Source: AP-15 sp963777435 (GTDB lineage: Bacteria; Pseudomonadota; Alphaproteobacteria; ATCC43930; CGMCC-115725). From it: 64,000 nt of DNA. A model generated the notes under the pieces. It saw nothing but the letters and a program-made list of their open reading frames with translations. It was not told where the DNA came from and did no database searches. The stretch lies in NCBI GenBank assembly GCA_963777435.1, contig CAVZQT010000001.1:558001-622000 (forward strand), written 5' to 3'. This document shows positions 35,187-44,151 of the stretch, in pieces; the first letter of the stretch is position 1, and every line of letters begins with the position of its first letter. Made by a program: the position numbers and the translations under genes.

Positions 35187-36987
35187 ATGGATTATGATAA
35201 CTGCCGCAGCCTGCCGGCGATGTTCTTCGAACAGGCCAAGCGGCTTGGTGATAAGCCGTTTTTGTGGGCCAAGCGCGGCGGAGCGTACAAACCGATCAGC
35301 TGGGCCGAGGCGGCGGGCGATGTGCGGCGGCTGGCGCGCGGGCTGACATCGCTCGGGATCGGCCGCGGCGATCGGGTGGCCCTCGTCGCCGAGAACCGGC
35401 CGGAATGGGTCGTCGCTGATTTTGCGATCATGAGCGCCGGCGCGATCACGGTGCCGGCCTACGTCACCAACACCGTCGAGGATCATCGCCACGTTTTCGC
35501 GACGAGCGGCGCCGCGGCCGTGATCGTCTCCAGGCCGCCGTTGTCGGCGCGGGTATTGGCGGCGGCGAACCAGGCCGAAACGGTGCACAGCGTTATCGCG
35601 ATCGAACCCGACGGGGGGCAGGCAACCGCGGTCGATTTGCTAGCGTGGGATGAGGTCCTGAGCAGAGGCGACGACGCGACCGACGACGTCACGGCTCGGG
35701 TGGCCGCGCTCGACCCCGACGATATCGCCTGCCTGATCTTCACCTCGGGAACCGGCGGCATCCCCAAGGGGGTGATGACTACCCACCGCAACATCCTTGC
35801 GAACTGCCGCGGCGCGTACCGGCTGCTCGAGATGCTGGGGCTGGGTGACGAGGTGTTTTTGAGCTTTCTGCCGCTGTCGCATTCCTACGAGCACACCGCC
35901 GGGATGATGTTTCCAATCTCGATCGGCGCGCAGATCTATTTTGCCGAGGGGGCGGAGACGCTTGCCGCCAATTTGCTCGAAGCGCGGCCGACGATCATGA
36001 CCGCGGTGCCGCGGCTTTACGAGACGATGCACCGGCGCATCAGCTTGGGCGTGGAGCGCAAAGGCAGGGTCGCCCGCCGGATGTTCGAGAAAACGGTCGC
36101 GATCGGCCGCAAGCGCGCGGCGCACGGGGCGCCGAACCTGACGGAACGCCTGGCTGATCCGCTTCTCGACCGTATCGTGCGCGCCGATGTGCGCCGCCGT
36201 TTTGGCGGCAGGCTCAAGGCGATGGTATCGGGCGGGGCGGCGCTGAACCCGGAAATCGGCAGCTTCTTTTTGGCGCTTGGAGTTCCGCCTATTGCAGGGC
36301 TACGGCCAGACCGAGGCGGCGCCGGTCATCGCCTGCAATACCCCGACCCGGATCAAGATCGAGACGGTCGGCCCTCCGCTCGATGGCGTCACGGTGCGCA
36401 TCGCCGAGGATGGCGAGATTTTGGTCGCCGGCGACAATATCATGAAGGGTTATTGGAACGACCCGCAGGCGACGGCGCTCGCGCTGGTCGATGGTTGGTT
36501 GCATACCGGTGATGTCGGCCATATCGACGATGACGGCTATATCTGCATTACCGACCGCAAGCGCGACTTTATCAAGAATTCGGGCGGGGAGATGATCTCG
36601 CCGGCGCGGGTCGAGGGTTATCTGACCCTGGAGCCGGAAATCGCGCAGGCAATCGTCTTCGGCGACCGCCGGCCCTACCTCGTCGCGGTGCTGGTCCCGC
36701 ACGCCGAGTTCACCGCCGGCTTTGCCGAGGCGAACGGGATTTCGGCGAATGTCGCGGCGCTTGCCGGGGATCCGCGCTTCACCAAAGCAATCGGCGCTGC
36801 GGTGGCGCGCGTCAATCGCGGTCTGGCGCCGATCGAGCGGGTTCGCCGGTTCCTCATTGCAAGCGAGCCGTTTACGATCGCCAACGGGCAGATGACGCCG
36901 ACCCTAAAAGTCAAGCGCTACGCAATCCGCGATGCCTATGGCGCGGCCATCAACTCGCTCTACGACGGCAAAGGAATCGCGGCCTAG
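35187..36987 (+). pseudogene. Long-chain acyl-CoA synthetase (AMP-forming), one frameshift
   Basis: Activates a fatty acid to acyl-AMP and then acyl-CoA. Frame one starts MDYDNCRSLPAMFFEQAKRLGDKPF and includes the P-loop-like LIFTSGTGGIPKGVMTTHRNI (A3), FLPLSHSYEHTAG and LKAMVSGGAALNPEIGSFFLALGVP. The second frame continues LLQGYGQTEAAPV (A5), GEILVAGDNIMKGYWNDP, DGWLHTGDVGHIDDDGYICITDRKRDFIKNSGGEMISP (A7-A8) and ends at 36987. Joined, the length is about 600 residues, as in FadD15-type enzymes. The break is at about 36288: GTTCCGCCTATTG has one C too many. Probably a real gene. An SDR gene follows 29 bp downstream. Confidence 0.9.
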
Positions 36988-37016
36988 GCCGGCTCATTTC
37001 TTCAACGGAGAAGGAC

Positions 37017-37799
37017 ATGCGCCTACAGAACAAGGTCGGCATTGTCAGTGCGGCGGCGTCGGGGATGGGTCGCGCTGGCGCGTTGCAGTTTGCGCGCGAG
37101 GGGGCGGCGGTCGGGGTCGTCGACATCGATCAAGCCGGGGCCGACGCTGTCGTCGGCGAGATTACGGCGGCGGGCGGCCGGGCGTTGGCGCTGGTTGGCG
37201 ATTTGACCGATGACGAGTTCGCCCGCACCATCGTGCGCCGCACCGCCAGCGCGTTGGGCGGCCTCGATTTTGTGTGGAACCATGTCGGTCATCCCGGCCC
37301 GGCCTCGATCGAAGGCATCGACATGGCCGATTTCGACATCGCGATCGGGCTCAATCTGCGCACCGTCCTGGTCACAACCGAAGCAGCAATCCCGGAATTG
37401 CGCGCCCGCGGCGGCGGCGCTCTGCTCTACACCGCCTCGACTTCGGGGCTGGTCGGCTCGGCGTTCAGCCCGGTCTATTCGATGGCCAAGTTCGGCGTTG
37501 TCGGGTTTGTCCGATCGCTCGCCAAGCGTCTGGCGCCGGACAACATTCGCGTCAACGCAGTGTGCCCCGGTCCGATCGACACGCCGATGCTGCGGGTCTT
37601 TGTCGCCCGCCCGGACCAGCAACAGGCACCCGGCGACGAGGACAAGGAGGCGTTGGTCGTCCGGCGCAGCCAGCAGATACCGATGCGCCGCGCCGGCAAG
37701 CCCGAGGAAATCGCCAACGCAGCACTATTCCTGATCTCGGACGAAGCCTCGTTTGTCTCCGGTGCAGCACTACCGGTCGACGGTGCGGCCACCGCATAG
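37017..37799 (+). CDS. Short-chain dehydrogenase/reductase
   Basis: 260 residues of the classical SDR family, NAD(P)(H)-dependent oxidoreductase. Cofactor motif KVGIVSAAASGMGRAGALQFAREGA (G-x3-G-x-G variant; here AASGMGRA) and the acidic VVDID after beta-2 suggest NAD. Catalytic Ser (TASTSGLVG), Tyr (YSMAK) and Lys are in place: Y-x3-K. The motif PGPIDTP follows. Its position after the acyl-CoA ligase suggests a 3-hydroxyacyl-CoA or alcohol/steroid substrate, which is inference. A good ribosome site (GGAGAAGG) precedes ATG 37017. Confidence 0.92.
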   Translation: MRLQNKVGIVSAAASGMGRAGALQFAREGAAVGVVDIDQAGADAVVGEITAAGGRALALVGDLTDDEFARTIVRRTASALGGLDFVWNHVGHPGPASIEGIDMADFDIAIGLNLRTVLVTTEAAIPELRARGGGALLYTASTSGLVGSAFSPVYSMAKFGVVGFVRSLAKRLAPDNIRVNAVCPGPIDTPMLRVFVARPDQQQAPGDEDKEALVVRRSQQIPMRRAGKPEEIANAALFLISDEASFVSGAALPVDGAATA

Positions 37800-37899
37800 C
37801 CTTGATACCGGGCGGCACGCCGCGGTCATGGTCGACGATTATAAATCGCGAGTGCGCGAGTGCTGCCCTCGTCTCTGGTCGAGCGCGGACGCTTTCAAG

Positions 37900-38429
37900 A
37901 ATTAACCCCACCGCATGGCGATGCGCGTGCGGCGCCCTTGAGCTCCCCACGATTTGCGCGGGGCAGTGTACTGCACGACCACTCATCCCCCGGTCTTTAC
38001 TGTCGCCGAAGCGGCTGCACTGCGCGGCAATCTCCCCGGTAGTCACTGCAAAAGCCTTTCTTGAATGATAACAAGGGGGCGCTCTGGCTCGCAGTGATGC
38101 TCGAGGATCGGCGCACCGACCTCAACAAGCTTGCCGCGCGGCTTGGCGCACCGCGGTTCTCGTTTGGCAATGCCGACGATCTTTATGCGTTGCTCGGGGT
38201 GCGGCCCGGCAGTGTCACGCCGTTCGCGCTGATCAACGATACCGCCCACCGGGTAACCCTGGTGCTCGACCGCGACATGCTGAGCTACAATCCGCTCAAT
38301 TATCACCCGCTCGCAAACGACCGCACGACGGCGATCGCGGCCACTGATTTGCTTCGCTTTATCGCGGCCTGCGGTCACCGGTCGCGCATCGTCGATCTCG
38401 CCGATATCGACCGCAGCCCCATCGGGTAA
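37900..38429 (+). pseudogene. YbaK/ProX-type aminoacyl-tRNA deacylase, frameshifted
   Basis: Trans-editing deacylase family that hydrolyses mischarged tRNAs. Two frames carry consecutive family motifs. The first is TTHPPVFTVAEAAALRGNLPGSHCKSL. The second is LNDNKGALWLAVMLEDRRTDLNKLAARLGAPRFSFGNADDLYALLGVRPGSVTPFALINDTAHRVTLVLD, then LNYHPLANDRTTAIAATDLLRFI, ending at 38429. The junction GCCTTTCTTG (near 38060) would read correctly as GCCTTTTCTTG, one T missing. The N-terminal start is not clear because the region before 37960 also looks damaged, so I give an approximate left end. The K and catalytic region look intact. Confidence 0.75.
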
Positions 38430-38530
38430 CCGCGGCGATTGCGCGGGCGCGGGCAAGCTTTCGCAGTGCGGGCGCTTGCCTTCGTCCTGCGCCGCCGCCA
38501 TGTTGTTGGTTGATTTGCAAGAGGAGAGCG

Positions 38531-39439
38531 ATGCCGAGCGAACCTTTGATCGGCGGCGCTGCTGCCACCCCCGTCAAGGATGTCACCACTGCCACGTTTA
38601 TGACCGAGGTCGTCGATGGTTCGTTCGACACCCCCGTCATCGTTGATTTCTGGGCGCCGTGGTGCGGTCCGTGCCGCCAGCTCGGACCGCTTCTGGAAAA
38701 GACCGTGCGCGCCACTAATGGTGCCGTGCGCATGGTCAAATTGAACATCGACGAGAATCCCGAGATCGCACAGCAGATGCGGATCCAGTCGATCCCGGCG
38801 GTCTACGCCTTTAAGGACGGTCGGCCGATCGACGGCTTTGTCGGGGCATTGCCCGAGAGCCAGGTCAAGCAATTCGTGCAGCGCGTCGGCGGCGGCAAGG
38901 GTGGTCCCTCGCCGGTCGAGGAAGCAATGACGATGGCCAAGGAAGCGCTGCAGCAGGGTGACCACGGCAGCGCCGGCGCGGTCTTTTCGCAGGTTCTGCA
39001 GCGCGAGCCGGCGAATGTCGAAGCCCAGGCGGGCCTCGCCCGTGCCTTGATCGCGGGTGGCGATCTGCGCAAGGCACGCCAGCTGCTCGACCGGGTTTCG
39101 AAGGAGGATGCCGGCCATGCCGAGATTGCAGCGGCCCGCGCGGCGCTCGAACTTGCCGAGCAGGCCAAGACCGCGATGGCCTCCGCCGGCAAATTGCGCG
39201 CTCGCCTTGCCGCGGACCCCGACGATCACGAGGCGCGGCTGGAACTCGCGACCGCACTTTTCGGCAGCGGTGAGCGGGAGGCCGCGATCGACGAGTTGCT
39301 GACCGCATACAAGCGCGACCGCGAGTGGAACGAACAGGCGGCGCGCAAACAGCTCGTCAAACTATTCGAAATCATGGGCAGCACCGATCCGCTGACCTTG
39401 AGCGCGCGGCGGCGGTTATCTGCTCTGATGTTTTCTTGA
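38531..39439 (+). CDS. Thioredoxin-domain protein with TPR region (CnoX/YbbN-like)
   Basis: 302 residues from ATG 38531, with ribosome site GAGGAG. Residues about 15-115 are a thioredoxin fold with WAPWCGPCRQLGPLLEKTV: the CGPC active site is kept, unlike E. coli CnoX (SQHC). The cis-Pro region is SIPAVYAFKDGRPIDGFVGALPES. Residues about 135-300 are TPR-like helices (EEAMTMAKEALQQGDHGSAGAVFSQVLQ), as in the CnoX chaperedoxin. It may work as an oxidoreductase-linked holdase chaperone. It is the first gene of a likely five-gene set: this protein, LON-domain, Trm112, DUF971. Confidence 0.92.
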   Translation: MPSEPLIGGAAATPVKDVTTATFMTEVVDGSFDTPVIVDFWAPWCGPCRQLGPLLEKTVRATNGAVRMVKLNIDENPEIAQQMRIQSIPAVYAFKDGRPIDGFVGALPESQVKQFVQRVGGGKGGPSPVEEAMTMAKEALQQGDHGSAGAVFSQVLQREPANVEAQAGLARALIAGGDLRKARQLLDRVSKEDAGHAEIAAARAALELAEQAKTAMASAGKLRARLAADPDDHEARLELATALFGSGEREAAIDELLTAYKRDREWNEQAARKQLVKLFEIMGSTDPLTLSARRRLSALMFS

Positions 39440-39452
39440 AGGGAGGCGCGCG

Positions 39453-40112
39453 ATGAGCGAGCGGCCGGGTGCGACTGCGTTGTGCGAAACCTTGCCGATC
39501 TTCCCGCTCGCGGGGGTCCTATTGTTGCCGCGCGGGCGGCTGCCGCTCAATATTTTCGAGCCACGCTATCTGGCAATGACCCGCGATGCGCTTGCCGGCG
39601 ACCGGTTGATCGGCATGGTCCAGCCGAGCGATCCCAACCAGCCGGCCTCGGGAAACCCGCCGATTTATCCGACCGGGTGCGCCGGCCGCATTACGTCGTT
39701 TTCTGAAACCGAAGACGGACGCTATCTGATCACCCTCACCGGGCTGTGCCGCTTTCGCATCCGCGAAGAACTGCCGCTGCAGAGCGGCTACCGCCGCGTC
39801 ATCCCGAAATGGGACGAATATGCCAGCGACCTCAGAAATCCGCGCGAACCGGGCTTTGACCGTGAGCGCCTGATGCGCAGCCTGCGCGCTTATTTCGAGA
39901 AGCACCAGATCAAGGCCGAATGGGACGCGATCAATTCGGTGCCGGGTGAGCGCCTCGTTACATCGATTGCAATGGTGTGCCCGTTTGAGCCCAGTGAAAA
40001 ACAGGCTCTGCTCGAAGCGCCGGATCTCGACGAACGCGCCCAGCTGCTGACGGCGATCGTTGAAATGGCGGTCATGGATCGACCGAGCGAAGGCGGCGGC
40101 GTGCGGCATTAA
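39453..40112 (+). CDS. LON substrate-binding-domain protein
   Basis: 219 residues. It has only the N-terminal (LAN/LON_substr_bdg) domain of Lon protease, with no ATPase or peptidase: ETLPIFPLAGVLLLPRGRLPLNIFEPRYLAMTRDALAGDRLIGMVQP and GCAGRITSFSETEDGRYLITLTGLCRFRIREEL. The helical second half (REPGFDRERLMRSLRAYFEKHQIKAEWDAI) completes the domain. Likely an adaptor or substrate-recognition protein. Only 13 bp separate it from the thioredoxin gene, so the two are co-transcribed. Confidence 0.92.
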   Translation: MSERPGATALCETLPIFPLAGVLLLPRGRLPLNIFEPRYLAMTRDALAGDRLIGMVQPSDPNQPASGNPPIYPTGCAGRITSFSETEDGRYLITLTGLCRFRIREELPLQSGYRRVIPKWDEYASDLRNPREPGFDRERLMRSLRAYFEKHQIKAEWDAINSVPGERLVTSIAMVCPFEPSEKQALLEAPDLDERAQLLTAIVEMAVMDRPSEGGGVRH

Positions 40113-40146
40113 GCAGCTGATCGCGCTCAGTCGCATGGAGGGAGGC

Positions 40147-40365
40147 ATGGAAGGATCATCCGAGATCGATCCGAAACTGCTCGAAATCCTGGTTTGTCCG
40201 CTTACTAAGGGGCCGCTGCGCTACGATCGCGAGGCTCAGGAATTGATCAGCGAGGAGGCGGGGCTGGCCTACCCGATCCGCGACGGTATACCGATCATGC
40301 TGGTCGACGAAGCGCGCCCGCTGCGGGACGACGAAAAGCCGACGAAAAGCCTGCCGGCGCCCTGA
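40147..40365 (+). CDS. Trm112-family zinc-ribbon-type small protein
   Basis: About 72 residues. Family core EIDPKLLEILVCPLTKGPLRYDREAQELISEEAGLAYPIRDGIPIMLVDEAR, as in Trm112/YcaR. Only one Cys is left of the zinc-binding pairs (VCPLTKGPL). Eukaryotic Trm112 activates methyltransferases; the bacterial role is unclear. ATG 40147 has GGAGG at 40137-40141 (5-base spacing), preferred over ATG 40135. It lies between the LON-domain and DUF971 genes. Confidence 0.9.
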   Translation: MEGSSEIDPKLLEILVCPLTKGPLRYDREAQELISEEAGLAYPIRDGIPIMLVDEARPLRDDEKPTKSLPAP

Positions 40366-40372
40366 GCTGAGT

Positions 40373-40804
40373 GTGGCAAGCGACAAGGACGTGGCGAGCG
40401 GCGACGTGGCGAGCGGCGACGTGGCGAGCGGCGGCGGAACAACGCGGTGGCCGCTCGAACTCCGGCTCAAAAAGGCGGAAAAGGCGCTCGAAATCAGCTT
40501 TGACGACGGAAGCTTTTTTCGGCTGCCGGCCGAATACCTTCGGGTCGAGAGTCCTTCGGCCGAGGTTCAAGGTCATGGCCCCGGGCAACGAACGCTGGTT
40601 TCGGGCCGCGCCCATGTCGGCATTATCGGATTAGAGCCGGTCGGCAACTATGCGGTGCGCATCCTTTTCGACGATCTTCACGACACCGGTATCTTTTCGT
40701 GGAATTACCTGCACCAGCTTGGCGTCGAATACGAGCGGCGCTGGCGCGCATACGTCGATGCGCTGGCGATGAACGGGCTGAGCCGCGAGCCGGAACGTTC
40801 CTGA
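40373..40804 (+). CDS. DUF971 (gamma-butyrobetaine hydroxylase-like N-terminal domain) protein
   Basis: 143 residues. The core is PLELRLKKAEKALEISFDDGSFFRLPAEYLRVESPSAEVQGHG, then HVGIIGLEPVGNYAVRILFDDLHDTGIFSWNYLHQLG, which matches DUF971. The domain is also found at the N-terminus of gamma-butyrobetaine hydroxylases, and stand-alone copies are linked to Fe-S cluster work. The start is GTG 40373, seven bases after the Trm112 stop. Residues about 6-20 are three copies of DVASG encoded by a 15-bp repeat, which looks like a recent slippage expansion. The functional domain begins only after this tail. Confidence 0.9.
   Translation: MASDKDVASGDVASGDVASGGGTTRWPLELRLKKAEKALEISFDDGSFFRLPAEYLRVESPSAEVQGHGPGQRTLVSGRAHVGIIGLEPVGNYAVRILFDDLHDTGIFSWNYLHQLGVEYERRWRAYVDALAMNGLSREPERS
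40388..40432 (+). repeat. In-frame 15-bp minisatellite, three exact copies
   Basis: GACGTGGCGAGCGGC at 40388-40402, 40403-40417 and 40418-40432. It lies inside the DUF971 gene and adds DVASG units to its N-terminus. Repeats of 15 bp keep the frame when copy number changes. Confidence 0.9.
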
Positions 40805-40839
40805 CTGCCCTGATAGTCAGCCTTCAGCCTTGAGAATAG

Positions 40840-42783
40840 TCAGCCCCTGGAGGCGATCGCCTCCGGGCGCCCGGGTGGCTGCCGGTGGTATTCAGGCACC
40901 AGCCGTTCGAGAAGCTGCAACATTCGTTCCTCGCGGCGGCCGCGCGCGGCTTCCTCGAGTTCGTCGATCGAACGGGCCAGCAAGCCGTAATCGGCGGTTC
41001 GCGGCGCCGCGAGGCGGATAGCCGGGCTTTTTGTCGGCATCAGCGGCTCGTCCGGATGGAAGAGTTCTTCGTGCAGCTTTTCGCCGGCGCGAAGGCCGAC
41101 GAACTCGATTTCAATATCGCGACCAGGCCGGAGGCCGGCAAGGCGGATCATTTGCTCGGCTAAGTCGACGATTTTGACCGGCTGGCCCATGTCGAGAATG
41201 CAGATCTTACCGCGAAACTCGGATGTCTCGGGCTGAGGCGCCAATGCCGCCGCCTGCAAGACCAGCTCCACTGCCTCGCGCACGGTCATAAAAAATCGGG
41301 TGACTTCCGGATGAGTCACGGTCAATGGACCTCCGGCGGCGAGTTGGCGAGTGAAGAGCGGCACCACTGACCCGGTCGAGCCCAACACATTGCCGAACCG
41401 CACCGTGACATAGTGCGTGCCGCCACCGGCCACCCGCCGCGATTCGTAAAGATCGAGCGCCTGACAAAAGCTCTCGGCGACGCGTTTGGTGGCCCCCATC
41501 ACACTCGTCGGGTTGACCGCCTTGTCGGTCGAGATCATGACAACGGTCGACACGCCAAAGGCGCGCGCCGCTTCGGCAACGTTGCGGCTGCCGGCGATAT
41601 TGGTCAGTACGCCTTCGGCGGGGTTCGCCTCGACCATCGGCAGATGTTTGAGCGCCGCGGCATGAAAGATGATTTCAGGCCGCTCGTCCGCGAGGACGGT
41701 ATCGATTTGGGCGCGGTCGCGGACATCGCGCAACAGAGGCACAGGCAGCAGTTGCGGGTGCTGCTCGCGCAACTCGATATCGATCGAATAAAGCGCGAAT
41801 TCGCTCGAATCCAACAGCACCAAGCGCGCCGGTGATAGGGCCGCGATTTGCCGTGACAACTCAGCCCCGATCGTGCCCCCGGCGCCGGTGACGAGGATGC
41901 GTCGGCCTTGGATCAGCCGGGACATGCCGGCGCGGTCGAGCACTGCTTGCGGGCGTCCCAGCAAATCTTCGAGCGCGATCGGCTCCAGTGCCCGCTCGGG
42001 ATCGTCCAAATTTCTTTGAAAATCGGTCAGCCTCGGCAGCCGGGCTAACGGGATCGCCAGCGCGTCGGCTCGATCGAGCAGCGTGCGCACCTGGGCGCCG
42101 GACAGGTTTCTCGCGGTGATGATTAGTTTTTGCGGGCGTTTGCCGCGGCGTTCCAGCCGAGCAACGACCTCTTCGAGCGAATTGATCGTGCCAAGCACCG
42201 GAACCCGGTAGATTTCACGTCCCACCCGCGAGGGCGTGTCGGCGAGAACGCCAACCACCCGGTAGACCGCCCGCGGATTGTGCATCATCTCGCGGATAAA
42301 GGTGTCGGCCCCGTCTTTGGCGCTTATCAGCAGAACCGGCACAGTCTGGTGCTTGGTGCGTTCGAGAACGTGATCGAGCCCGCGGTCCTTGAACAGGCGA
42401 TACGCCAGACGCGGCGCGCCGAGCAGCGTAACCAGCACGAACCAGTTGATCAGGAGGGTCGAGCGCGGCAACGTTTCGAGCCGGGTCAGCACAAACATTA
42501 GTGGCAGGAAAACGAGGATCGTCAGGCTGACGGCGCGAGCGATGTTGTAGAGATCGGGCAACGAGGCGTAGCGCCAAATACCCCGGTATAGCCCCGTAAC
42601 CCGATAGACCACCGCAGCGATCAGCGTAAAAGAGAGGATGTACGTCGCCGTCAGCCGCAGCTCGTAGCCGACGATTTCGCTCCCGAGGCGCAGATAAAGC
42701 GAGATGACAAACGACAGCGCCGCCATCGCAATGTCGTGCAGGTACGCGAATACCGCGCGCCTGTTGTCGGGAAGGATGTTCAC
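40840..42783 (-). CDS. Membrane-bound nucleotide-sugar 4,6-dehydratase/epimerase (CapD/WbpM/PglF type)
   Basis: 647 residues. Residues 1-140 carry four or five transmembrane helices (for example SFVISLYLRLGSEIV, ILSFTLIAAVVYRVTG, LTILVFLPLMFVLT). A Rossmann-like domain follows (VLLISAKDGADTFIREM). Residues about 290-600 are the extended SDR domain with GRRILVTGAGGTIGAELSRQI, AALKHLPMVEANP and STDKAVNPTSVMGATKR; Ser, Met/Tyr replacement and Lys mark the active site as in FlaA1/PglF. It makes a 4-keto-6-deoxy sugar from a UDP-sugar, for LPS, capsule or glycan. The start is GTG 42783. It is convergent with the DUF971 gene. Confidence 0.93.
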   Translation of the reverse strand: MNILPDNRRAVFAYLHDIAMAALSFVISLYLRLGSEIVGYELRLTATYILSFTLIAAVVYRVTGLYRGIWRYASLPDLYNIARAVSLTILVFLPLMFVLTRLETLPRSTLLINWFVLVTLLGAPRLAYRLFKDRGLDHVLERTKHQTVPVLLISAKDGADTFIREMMHNPRAVYRVVGVLADTPSRVGREIYRVPVLGTINSLEEVVARLERRGKRPQKLIITARNLSGAQVRTLLDRADALAIPLARLPRLTDFQRNLDDPERALEPIALEDLLGRPQAVLDRAGMSRLIQGRRILVTGAGGTIGAELSRQIAALSPARLVLLDSSEFALYSIDIELREQHPQLLPVPLLRDVRDRAQIDTVLADERPEIIFHAAALKHLPMVEANPAEGVLTNIAGSRNVAEAARAFGVSTVVMISTDKAVNPTSVMGATKRVAESFCQALDLYESRRVAGGGTHYVTVRFGNVLGSTGSVVPLFTRQLAAGGPLTVTHPEVTRFFMTVREAVELVLQAAALAPQPETSEFRGKICILDMGQPVKIVDLAEQMIRLAGLRPGRDIEIEFVGLRAGEKLHEELFHPDEPLMPTKSPAIRLAAPRTADYGLLARSIDELEEAARGRREERMLQLLERLVPEYHRQPPGRPEAIASRG

Positions 42784-42927
42784 GAAACCCCTATATCGGA
42801 AATGGAGTGACTCCGAAACCGGGCAGCGCGAACGCGATACCGGTTTCGCTGCGTCACGGCAATGACGCAGCCCAGATGTGAGCCAGTCTGTTTCAGGCCG
42901 GCCACGGCACCTCTAAGCTAATTCCGC

Positions 42928-44151
42928 ATGAACTGGGAGCGGCTCTATCAGATTCTGCAGCCCGAAACCGCCGGCACCGCCGCGCGGGCATTTCGCATCG
43001 TCCACCACGTGATGGTGATTTTCGGGATTGCCATCATGCTCGCTGATACCGAAGCCGCCTGGCGCCAAGCCCATTCCCGCAGCCTGGACGCTGGCTTTCA
43101 GATCGTCTGCGTCTTTTTTATTGCCGAGTACGTCGCGCGATTCGGGGCCGCGGCTGCCGCTCCGGGGGCGCATCGTCGCGGTTGGCAGGCGCTGCTCGCC
43201 TGGATGATGTCGGTAAGCGGATTGTTCGATCTGCTGGGCGTCCTGCCGGGAGTCCTCGATGTAGCGCTGAGCCCGAAATACGCGAGCCTCTATGGCTTTG
43301 TGTGGGTGTTCAAGCCGATCCGCTATTCGGCCGGCTTGGCGAGCCTGCAGCGAGTGATCAGCCGGGCTCGCCATGCGCTTCTGTCGGTGCTGCTCGCTTT
43401 CGGCATCGTGCTGCTCGCCGCTGCCAGCCTTGCCTATCTCCTCGAACGCAATGCGCAGCCCGAGCTGTTCGGCTCGATCCCACAGGCCTTGTGGTGGGCA
43501 ATCGTCACCCTGACGACAACCGGTTACGGCGACGTCACACCGATCACCCCTGCCGGGCGGGTGCTGGCCGGATTTGTCATGGTCGCCGGCATCCTCGTCT
43601 TTGCGTTATGGGCCGGTATTCTGGCGAGCGGTTACGCCGAGGAATTGCGTCGGCGCGAGTTTCTGCGCACCTGGGACCTCGTTGCCAAAGTGCCGTTTTT
43701 CAACAATGTAGGGGCATCGGTGATCGCGGATGTCGCACGCCTGCTCCGGCCGCGCGACTACCCGGCTAGGGCGGTTATCGTGCGCCGCGGCGAACGTGGC
43801 GATTGCATGTATTTCATCGCGTCGGGCGAAGTCGAGGTCCGCCTCAGGCCGGCGACCGTGCGTCTCGGCCCGGGAGAATTCTTTGGCGAAATTGCGCTGT
43901 TGACCGGCGGTCCCCGCAACGCAACGATCGTCGCGACCCAACCCTGCACGTTGCTGACGCTCGATATCGTGGATTTCCGGCATCTACTCGGCCACCAGCC
44001 GGAGCTTGCACGCATCGTCAGCGAAGAGGCGGAGCGGCGGCTCGCCACGGCACGTGCGGTGCCGCCCGTGACAAAGGATGAGGTCGTCTTGCCGGACGAT
44101 CACCCAGAGCAAGCTTCGTCATCCGCGATGGAGCGGACGAGCGGTTCGTAG
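42928..44151 (+). CDS. Voltage-gated-type K+ channel with cyclic-nucleotide-binding domain
   Basis: 407 residues. Six predicted helices occupy residues about 20-230. The S4 region (SARHALLSVLLAF preceded by RYSAGLASLQRVIS) carries few positive charges, so voltage sensing may be weak. The selectivity filter TTTGYGD lies at residues 196-202. Residues about 255-370 are a CNBD: LLRPRDYPARAVIVRRGERGDCMYFIASGEVEV and PGEFFGEIALLTGGPRNATIVA, the latter being the phosphate-binding cassette with Glu and Arg. It resembles MlotiK1. The last 52 bp overlap the 3' end of the convergent DUF455 gene. Confidence 0.92.
   Translation: MNWERLYQILQPETAGTAARAFRIVHHVMVIFGIAIMLADTEAAWRQAHSRSLDAGFQIVCVFFIAEYVARFGAAAAAPGAHRRGWQALLAWMMSVSGLFDLLGVLPGVLDVALSPKYASLYGFVWVFKPIRYSAGLASLQRVISRARHALLSVLLAFGIVLLAAASLAYLLERNAQPELFGSIPQALWWAIVTLTTTGYGDVTPITPAGRVLAGFVMVAGILVFALWAGILASGYAEELRRREFLRTWDLVAKVPFFNNVGASVIADVARLLRPRDYPARAVIVRRGERGDCMYFIASGEVEVRLRPATVRLGPGEFFGEIALLTGGPRNATIVATQPCTLLTLDIVDFRHLLGHQPELARIVSEEAERRLATARAVPPVTKDEVVLPDDHPEQASSSAMERTSGS

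Noticed and set aside
40388..40432. Short regular repeats as a CRISPR array
   Set aside because: The units are directly adjacent, 15 bp, with no spacers, and lie inside a coding region.
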